Below are positions 12,765 through 18,389 of a stretch of 18,389 bases of DNA, in pieces. Source of the DNA: CAYXLI01 sp964464925 (GTDB lineage Bacteria > Acidobacteriota > Terriglobia > Bryobacterales > Bryobacteraceae). The position numbers and the translations under genes were made by a program. Every line of letters starts with the position of its first letter. The stretch's first letter is position 1. The DNA lies in NCBI GenBank assembly GCA_964464925.1, contig CAYXLI010000057.1:1-18389 (forward strand). Direction: 5' to 3'. Under the pieces are notes generated by a model. It did not search any database, was not told where the DNA came from, and worked only from the letters and a program-made list of their open reading frames with translations.

Positions 12765-14003
12765 TTAGGCGGGTAGGGTGAAAAAGAACGTGCTGCCTTG
12801 GTTTGGTTTCGATTCGACCCATATACGGCCGCCATGGCGCTCTACTATCTTCTTGCAGATGGCCAAACCCATGCCCGTACCGGGAAGTTCCTTGCCATGC
12901 AGACGTTTGAAGATACCAAAGATCCGCTCGCTGTACTTGGGATCGATACCGATGCCGTTATCCGTTACGGCGAACTGCCAAAAGCCCTCGAGGTGCTCGG
13001 CGGTGATTTCTATACGAGGGGCCTCTTCGCTGCGGTATTTGATGGCATTGCCCACAAGATTCTGGAACAGTTGAATCATCTGACCTTCGTCGGCCTGCAG
13101 GATTGGTAACGGTCCGCTCAGGACCTGGGCTTCATTCTCCTGGATGGCCGCCTCCAGGTTCATCAACGCGGCTCGCAAGCCGACCTCGCAATTGACGGAC
13201 GCCAACGGCTTAGCTGAGGAGTCCGTAACACGGGAATAAGCCAACATGTCGTTCAGCAGGCCATGCATACGGACGACTCCGTCCACCATGTAGTGAATGA
13301 AATCGTCGGCGCTCTCATCGAGCTGGCCTTTGTAGCGCCTCGCGAGCAACTGCGCATAGCTGCCGACGGTGCGCAGAGGCTCCTGCAAATCGTGTGAAGC
13401 CACGTAAGCGAACTGACGGAGCTCATCGTTGATGCGGCTCAATTCCTGCGTGCGCTCCTCGACGCGCTGTTCGAGTTCGGCGTTTAGGCGGCGCACATCC
13501 TCCTCAATCCGCATGCGCTCGGCAATGGCGAGTTGCAGTTCCCCATTCTTTGCCGCAAGTTGGTCGGCCTTGCGCTTCAGTTCGACGAAGACAGAAACTT
13601 TCGACCGGAGGATATCGGGGACGATCGGCTTCTGGAGGTAGTCTACGGCTCCGGTATTGTATCCGCGATAAAGATGCTCCTCGTTGCGAAATGCCGTCAG
13701 GAAGATGATCGGCGTATCGCGCGAGCGTTCGCGCTGCCGGATCAGAGCGGCGCACTCGAAACCATCCATCTCGGGCATCTTCACATCAAGCAGGATGGCT
13801 GCGAAATCCGTGTCCAGCAGATGGCGCAACGCCTCCATGCCGGAGTTGGCTTTCACCAACTCCTGGCCGAGCGTTTCAAGAACCGCCTCGAGCGCGAGGA
13901 GGTTCTCGGGCTGGTCATCGACCAGCAGGATTTTCACCCGGTGATCGGCCACGCTTGGTGGCTCCGTCTGTAACGCCGTTGCCGCGCCCGGGTTATCGCT
14001 CAT
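12765..14003 (-). CDS. Response regulator receiver-histidine kinase (REC-HisKA-HATPase)
   Basis: 412 aa from the ATG at 14003 (an ATG at 14036 would add 11 residues but has no ribosome site). Numbered from 14003: receiver domain about 23-139 with ILLVDD, phospho-acceptor Asp73 in LLDVKMPEMDG and Lys in QKP; coiled-coil linker about 140-197; HisKA with FAYVASHDLQEP, phospho-His204; HATPase with NLVGNAIKY (N box), DNGIGID and GTGMGLA. The kinase half is of the bacteriophytochrome-like (Cph1/LuxQ-style HDLQEP) type. There is no membrane segment or own sensor: the input is presumably phosphorylation of the receiver, probably by the neighbouring hybrid kinase. The gene start overlaps the end of that gene by 11 bp, implying translational coupling. 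Confidence 0.93.
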   Translation of the reverse strand: MSDNPGAATALQTEPPSVADHRVKILLVDDQPENLLALEAVLETLGQELVKANSGMEALRHLLDTDFAAILLDVKMPEMDGFECAALIRQRERSRDTPIIFLTAFRNEEHLYRGYNTGAVDYLQKPIVPDILRSKVSVFVELKRKADQLAAKNGELQLAIAERMRIEEDVRRLNAELEQRVEERTQELSRINDELRQFAYVASHDLQEPLRTVGSYAQLLARRYKGQLDESADDFIHYMVDGVVRMHGLLNDMLAYSRVTDSSAKPLASVNCEVGLRAALMNLEAAIQENEAQVLSGPLPILQADEGQMIQLFQNLVGNAIKYRSEEAPRIEITAEHLEGFWQFAVTDNGIGIDPKYSERIFGIFKRLHGKELPGTGMGLAICKKIVERHGGRIWVESKPNQGSTFFFTLPA

Positions 14004-17000
14004 TTGCGGTTGAGGCCTCGACCGGTGGGTGTTCATGGGTGACGGGTAACCAAACTTGTAATAATGAGACGAGTTCCTCCAGCACGACTGGCTTCGGGAT
14101 ATAATCCGATGCCCCCGCCTCGATACATTTCTCCCGGTCTCCCTTCATAGCCTTCGCCGTCAGAGCAATGATCGGCAATTGACGGAATTCGGGGATCTGG
14201 CGGATCGCCCGAGTGGTCTCATAGCCGTCCATTTCCGGCATCATGATGTCCATTAGAACTACGTCGATGTCGGGATTCTTGCGCAGCAGTTCGATGCCAG
14301 CATGACCGCTTTCCGCATAGTGAACAGTCAGCTTATGCCGCTCGAGACCACTAGTGAGTGCAAAGATGTTGCGGACGTCATCATCAACGATTAACACCTT
14401 GCCCCCAGCAAGAGACCTGTCCCTTTGACGGGAGTTCGCTATCAATCGTTTCTGTTCATCCGTCAGATCTTCTTCTTTCCGGTTCAGGAAGACAGCAGTC
14501 TCTTCCAGAAGTTTTTCCGAGGTAAACACCAGTTTCACCACGGCATGCTCGGCCATATGACGCAATTCGTTTTCGTTGAAACCGTTTCCAGGGCCGGCCT
14601 TGTAGACAATTACCGGGAGCTCCTCGCGGTCTTTCCGGCGTTTGATCTTGTCCACTAATTCGCTGATCGGCATGTCCGACAGACCCGGGCAGACGACGGC
14701 GCAATCGAAGTCGCGATCCTCCACGGCCTGGAGCGCTGCCTCTCCGGTACTTACGGAAGTAGTGAAGATATCCTGGCCCGTTCCGACGAGGTTGAGGATT
14801 TCATTGCGCCGGTCTTCATGCGGATCGACCAGCAGCATCTGCCGGATCGCCGGCTTGATCGAACTGCTGACCTTGTCGAAGACTTCGCGAAGCTCGTCCT
14901 CATTGTTCGATTTTTCCAGGTAGGTATCGGCGCCGAGAGCGAGTCCGCGGCGGTAATCCTCATCCATGGAGATGACGTGCACCGGAATATGGCGTGTTGC
15001 CGGATCATACTTCAGACGGCTCAGCACCAGCCAGCCGGCCATATCGGGAAGGCGAATATCGAGCGTGATGGCGTCGGGTTTCAAGTCCCTGGCCAGCGCG
15101 AGCCCGCGGTCGCCGCGTGTGGCAACAACTGCCTTGAAGTTCTTGCGATGGGCGAGATCGACCAGCACGGGGGCGAAGCTCAAGTCGTCTTCCACGATGA
15201 GCAGTACCTTATCACCGGGATTGATGTTGAGATGGTCGTCGGCCACTTCGGTCTGCATCAACAACGGCGGATCGGGCATGATCACGTCCTGGCCGCCGCG
15301 CACCGGAAGCGCTCCTCCGTTGCCGGCGCTGTATTCCCTTTGCGTGCGCACAGGCAGATCGATGACGGTCCGGGATGCGGAGCTGTCGCCGATCGGCAGC
15401 TGCGAGAAAACGGTAGGAACGTAAGTTTGCGGCAGGAACAGGATGAATGTGCTGCCCTGGCCCGGAATGCTATTCAGCCGGATCTCGCCGCCAAGCAGAC
15501 GAGCGATCTCGCGGCTGATAGAGAGGCCGAGTCCCGTTCCGCCGTACTTGCGGCTTGTGGTGCCATCGGCCTGGCGGAACGCTTCGAAGATGATCCCTTG
15601 CTTGTCGTCAGCGATGCCAATTCCGCTGTCGCGCACTTCGAAGGCGATCACGTTCCGGGCGTGATTCAGATTCTCGTGTTCGGGGCTCCAACCGCCTTCG
15701 GCTTTGTAGATCCGCAGAGATACGCCGCCCTTTTCCGTGAACTTGAGGGCGTTGGAGATGAGATTCTTCAGGACCTGCTGCAGGCGCTTGGAATCGGTGG
15801 AGATGACCTTGGGCAGATTCGAAGCCAGCTCGACGCCAAACTGGAGATTTTTACCCTCGGCCACGTGACGGAATGTGCGGACCACGTAATCGCGGAGATC
15901 GCCGAACAGGACGTCGTCGGAATCGACGTTCATCATGCCGGATTCGATCTTGGACAGGTCGAGAATATCGTTGATGAGCGCGAGCAGGTCCGTACCGGAC
16001 GCATAGATCGTCTCGGCGAATTTCACCTGCTTGGAGGAGAGCTTGCCATCGCTGTTTTCGGCCAGGACCTTGGCGAGGATCAGCAGGCTGTTGAGCGGTG
16101 TCCGCAGCTCATGGGACATGTTCGCCAGGAATTCTGACTTGTACTTGGAGATGAGTGCGAGTTGCTCGGCCTTTTCTTCCAGCGCGCCCTTGGCCTGTTC
16201 GACCTCGCGGTTCTTGCGTTCCACTTCGGACTTCTGTTCGGCCAACAGGAGCGCTTTTTCCTGCAATTCGGCGTTGGTACGCTGCAACTCTTCCTGTTGA
16301 GTGCGGAGCAGTTCTTCGGAACGCTGCAGGGTGCGGGCCTGAGCCTCGAGGCGCTTGTTGCCCTCGGTGAGCTCCTGCTGCTGGCTCTGCAACTCTTCCG
16401 TAAGAGCCTGGGACTGCTTGAGGAGTTCCTCGGTCCGCATCGTAGCGGCGATGGTGTTGAGCACGATGCCCATCGATTCGACCAACTGGTCGAGGAACTG
16501 GAGGTGGATCTCGCTGAACGGGTTGAAGGAGGCCAGTTCGATGACTGCCTTCACCTGACCTTCAAAGAGAACAGGCAGGACAACGATATTGAGTGGCGTG
16601 GATTCGCCGAGGCCGGAACTGATCTTGATGTAGTCGTCCGGAACTTCGGTGATCAGGATGCGCTCCTTCTCGAGCGCGCATTGCCCGACCAGGCCCTCGC
16701 CGTATTTGAATGCAGTGGTGAGACCCTTGCGCGCCTTGTAGGCGTAGCTTGCCAGCAGTTTCAGCACCGGGCCTTCTTCCGTGGCCTCGTTGATATAGAA
16801 GATAGCCTGCTGCGATTGCACCAGCGGAGCAAGTTCGCTGAGAATCAGCTTTGATACGGCCAGCAGGTCGCGCTGGCCCTGCAGCATGCGGGTGAACCGC
16901 GCGACGTTGGTCTTCAGCCAGTCCTGCTCGGTGTTCTTCAAGGTGGTTTCCTTGAGGTTGCCGATCATCTGGTTGATGGTGTCTTTCAGCGCGGCGACTT

Positions 17001-18389
17001 CGCCCTGCGCTTCGACCGAGATCGACCGGGTGAGGTCGCCTTCGGTGACGGCGGTCGCGACTTCGGCGATAGCGCGTACCTGTGTGGTGAGGTTAGCGGC
17101 GAGCTGGTTGACGTTGTTCGTGAGATCACGCCAGATGCCTGCCGCGCCGGGCACACGGGCCTGCCCGCCGAGTTTTCCTTCGATTCCGACCTCGCGGGCC
17201 ACTGTGGTCACCTGGTCGGCGAAAGTCGCCAGCGTATCGATCATGCCGTTGATCGTGTCGGCGAGTTCGGCAATTTCGCCCTTTGTTTCGAGGACCAGTT
17301 TGCGCTTCAGGTCGCCATTGGCGACCGCGGTGACAACCTTCGCGATGCCGCGAACCTGAGTGGTCAGGTTGCCGGCCATCGAGTTCACACTGTCCGTCAG
17401 GTCCTTCCAGACGCCGGCGACGCCCTTCACATCGGCCTGGCCGCCGAGTTTCCCTTCCGTACCTACTTCGCGGGCCACGCGAGTGACTTCGGAGGCAAAG
17501 GAGTTGAGCTGGTCCACCATCGTGTTGATGGTGTTCTTGAGCTCCAGTATTTCACCGCGCACATCGACCGTGATCTTGCGGGAAAGATCGCCGTTCGCGA
17601 CTGCGGTGGTCACTTGAGCGATGTTTCGGACCTGAGCGGTCAGGTTGCTGGCCATGGAGTTGACCGAATCGGTAAGATCCTTCCACGTGCCGCCTACGCC
17701 CCGTACTTCCGCCTGTCCACCGAGTTTTCCTTCCGTACCGACTTCGCGCGCGACGCGAGTTACTTCGCCGGCGAAGGAGTTGAGCTGGTCCACCATCGTA
17801 TTGATGGTGTTCTTGAGTTCGAGAATTTCGCCCTTGGCGTCTACGGTGATCTTTGTGGAGAGGTCTCCGCGAGCCACGGCTGTGGTCACTTGCGCGATGT
17901 TACGTACCTGAGAGGTCAGGTTGCCGGCCATGCCGTTTACGGAGTCGGTCAGATCCTTCCAGACACCGCCGACGCCTTTCACTACAGCCTGGCCGCCGAG
18001 TTTGCCTTCCGTACCGACCTCGCGCGCCACGCGCGTCACTTCGCCGGCAAAGGAGTTGAGCTGGTCCACCATCGTGTTGATGGTGTTCTTGAGTTCCAGG
18101 ATTTCGCCGCGTACATCGACGGTAATCTTACGGGAGAGATCGCCGTTCGCGACGGCCGTCGTCACTTCGGCAATATTACGGACCTGGTTGGTCAGGTTGC
18201 TCGCCATGGAGTTCACCGAATCGGTGAGGTCCTTCCACGTACCGGCCACTCCGCGCACATCGGCCTGGCCGCCGAGTTTGCCTTCGGTACCGACTTCGCG
18301 CGCCACGCGGGTTACTTCGCCGGCGAATGCGTTGAGCTGGTCCACCATCGTGTTGATGGTGTTCTTGAGTTCCAGAATTTCGCCCTTTG
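13993..18389 (-). CDS. Poly-HAMP hybrid histidine kinase (HAMP repeats-GAF-HisKA-HATPase-REC-REC-REC), N-terminus outside window
   Basis: Open to the right edge; the true start is not in the window. Numbering from the Met at 18348: five HAMP-type units of exactly 92 residues (1-460, with part of another before them); GAF about 497-635; long coiled coil 636-735; HisKA with MSHELRTP (His746); HATPase with NLISNALKF (862-870), DSGIGI (907-912) and GGTGLGLS (936-943). Receiver 1 (about 1045-1162) has Asp1097. Receiver 2 (about 1168-1285) is degenerate, with Cys1220 where the phospho-Asp should be and DP in place of the acidic pair. Receiver 3 (about 1316-1436) is canonical with Asp1367 and PKP. 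The architecture recalls fungal group III (Nik1/Os-1) kinases, whose soluble poly-HAMP region senses osmotic stress. No membrane segment is seen in the visible part. Likely the first gene of a unit with the REC-kinase downstream. Confidence 0.95.
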   Translation of the reverse strand, partial: KGEILELKNTINTMVDQLNAFAGEVTRVAREVGTEGKLGGQADVRGVAGTWKDLTDSVNSMASNLTNQVRNIAEVTTAVANGDLSRKITVDVRGEILELKNTINTMVDQLNSFAGEVTRVAREVGTEGKLGGQAVVKGVGGVWKDLTDSVNGMAGNLTSQVRNIAQVTTAVARGDLSTKITVDAKGEILELKNTINTMVDQLNSFAGEVTRVAREVGTEGKLGGQAEVRGVGGTWKDLTDSVNSMASNLTAQVRNIAQVTTAVANGDLSRKITVDVRGEILELKNTINTMVDQLNSFASEVTRVAREVGTEGKLGGQADVKGVAGVWKDLTDSVNSMAGNLTTQVRGIAKVVTAVANGDLKRKLVLETKGEIAELADTINGMIDTLATFADQVTTVAREVGIEGKLGGQARVPGAAGIWRDLTNNVNQLAANLTTQVRAIAEVATAVTEGDLTRSISVEAQGEVAALKDTINQMIGNLKETTLKNTEQDWLKTNVARFTRMLQGQRDLLAVSKLILSELAPLVQSQQAIFYINEATEEGPVLKLLASYAYKARKGLTTAFKYGEGLVGQCALEKERILITEVPDDYIKISSGLGESTPLNIVVLPVLFEGQVKAVIELASFNPFSEIHLQFLDQLVESMGIVLNTIAATMRTEELLKQSQALTEELQSQQQELTEGNKRLEAQARTLQRSEELLRTQQEELQRTNAELQEKALLLAEQKSEVERKNREVEQAKGALEEKAEQLALISKYKSEFLANMSHELRTPLNSLLILAKVLAENSDGKLSSKQVKFAETIYASGTDLLALINDILDLSKIESGMMNVDSDDVLFGDLRDYVVRTFRHVAEGKNLQFGVELASNLPKVISTDSKRLQQVLKNLISNALKFTEKGGVSLRIYKAEGGWSPEHENLNHARNVIAFEVRDSGIGIADDKQGIIFEAFRQADGTTSRKYGGTGLGLSISREIARLLGGEIRLNSIPGQGSTFILFLPQTYVPTVFSQLPIGDSSASRTVIDLPVRTQREYSAGNGGALPVRGGQDVIMPDPPLLMQTEVADDHLNINPGDKVLLIVEDDLSFAPVLVDLAHRKNFKAVVATRGDRGLALARDLKPDAITLDIRLPDMAGWLVLSRLKYDPATRHIPVHVISMDEDYRRGLALGADTYLEKSNNEDELREVFDKVSSSIKPAIRQMLLVDPHEDRRNEILNLVGTGQDIFTTSVSTGEAALQAVEDRDFDCAVVCPGLSDMPISELVDKIKRRKDREELPVIVYKAGPGNGFNENELRHMAEHAVVKLVFTSEKLLEETAVFLNRKEEDLTDEQKRLIANSRQRDRSLAGGKVLIVDDDVRNIFALTSGLERHKLTVHYAESGHAGIELLRKNPDIDVVLMDIMMPEMDGYETTRAIRQIPEFRQLPIIALTAKAMKGDREKCIEAGASDYIPKPVVLEELVSLLQVWLPVTHEHPPVEASTANER
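16969..18389 (-). repeat. Tandem 276-bp coding repeats (92-residue HAMP units)
   Basis: Unit borders on the plus strand are 18073-18348, 17797-18072, 17521-17796, 17245-17520 and 16969-17244, plus part of another unit at 18349-18389. The first four (reading in gene direction) are nearly alike at DNA level; the motif CTGGTCCACCATCGT recurs at each border. The fifth unit has diverged (MIDTLATF, VAREVGIEG). Each unit contains VAREVGTEGKLGGQA, a WKDLTDSVN segment and GDL..KI..D..GEI. Such repeats are prone to recombination and assembly collapse. Confidence 0.93.

Noticed and set aside
13993..14036. Start of the REC-kinase at the ATG at 14036
   Set aside because: No ribosome site precedes it and the extra residues are not part of the receiver fold; the ATG at 14003 is preferred, although its own site is weak.
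14818..16137. Long plus-strand reading frame (439 codons) opposite the hybrid kinase
   Set aside because: Antisense shadow of kinase and receiver domains in GC-rich DNA; no ribosome site or domain.
16969..18389. Regular repeats as a possible CRISPR or satellite array
   Set aside because: The 276-bp period is a whole number of codons and encodes HAMP units; there are no short direct repeats with unique spacers.

Overview
The window looks like a stretch of a Gram-negative, GC-rich (roughly 55-60% by eye) soil-type bacterium, most likely an acidobacterium of the Solibacter/Bryobacter type. That assignment is an inference from the style of the proteins: DUF6677-like and DUF6328-like membrane proteins, a PEP-CTERM-like tail, many secreted proteins with short signal peptides, and a poly-HAMP hybrid kinase. 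No plasmid, phage or insertion-sequence hallmark is visible.

Layout. Positions 1-376 are the 3' end of a 23S rRNA, followed by a 5S rRNA (455-570) and a strong intrinsic terminator (579-607). Next comes a small DUF669-like protein whose last residues (DDLPF) look like the C-terminal tip of single-stranded DNA-binding proteins. A secreted metallophosphoesterase is joined to it by a one-base stop/start overlap. A 31-residue reading frame resembling a free PEP-CTERM sorting tail and a perfect stem-loop lie before a polyphosphate kinase 2 gene. A second, tail-less paralogue of the DUF669-like protein lies antisense and overlaps the kinase gene's 3' end. Then follow a CurA/PTGR-type NADP oxidoreductase and, convergent with it, a secreted M23 metallopeptidase. 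Divergent from the peptidase are a membrane-anchored MsrB, a small secreted protein, an exported D-aminoacylase-type amidohydrolase and a membrane protein that is an internal tandem duplication.

From about 10.35 kb there are small genes: a 72-aa protein with a strong ribosome site, a secreted helix-hairpin-helix protein, a two-gene membrane-protein unit, and an antisense secreted protein built of about six ~32-residue repeats. The right quarter, all on the minus strand, is a two-component locus. A very large hybrid histidine kinase with at least five 92-residue HAMP repeat units, GAF, HisKA, HATPase and three receivers (the middle one degenerate) runs off the window edge. Its 3' end overlaps a response regulator-histidine kinase gene in the reverse domain order.

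How it works together. The two sensory kinases are almost certainly co-translated and probably form one phosphorelay. MsrB, the M23 peptidase, the amidohydrolase and the phosphoesterase all appear to act outside the cytoplasm. Gene ends are packed very tightly: four convergent pairs have 13-bp and 4-bp overlaps and 1-bp and 4-bp gaps. Several genes without a usual Shine-Dalgarno context have a -10-like hexamer only 7-9 bases before the start codon, suggesting leaderless transcripts.
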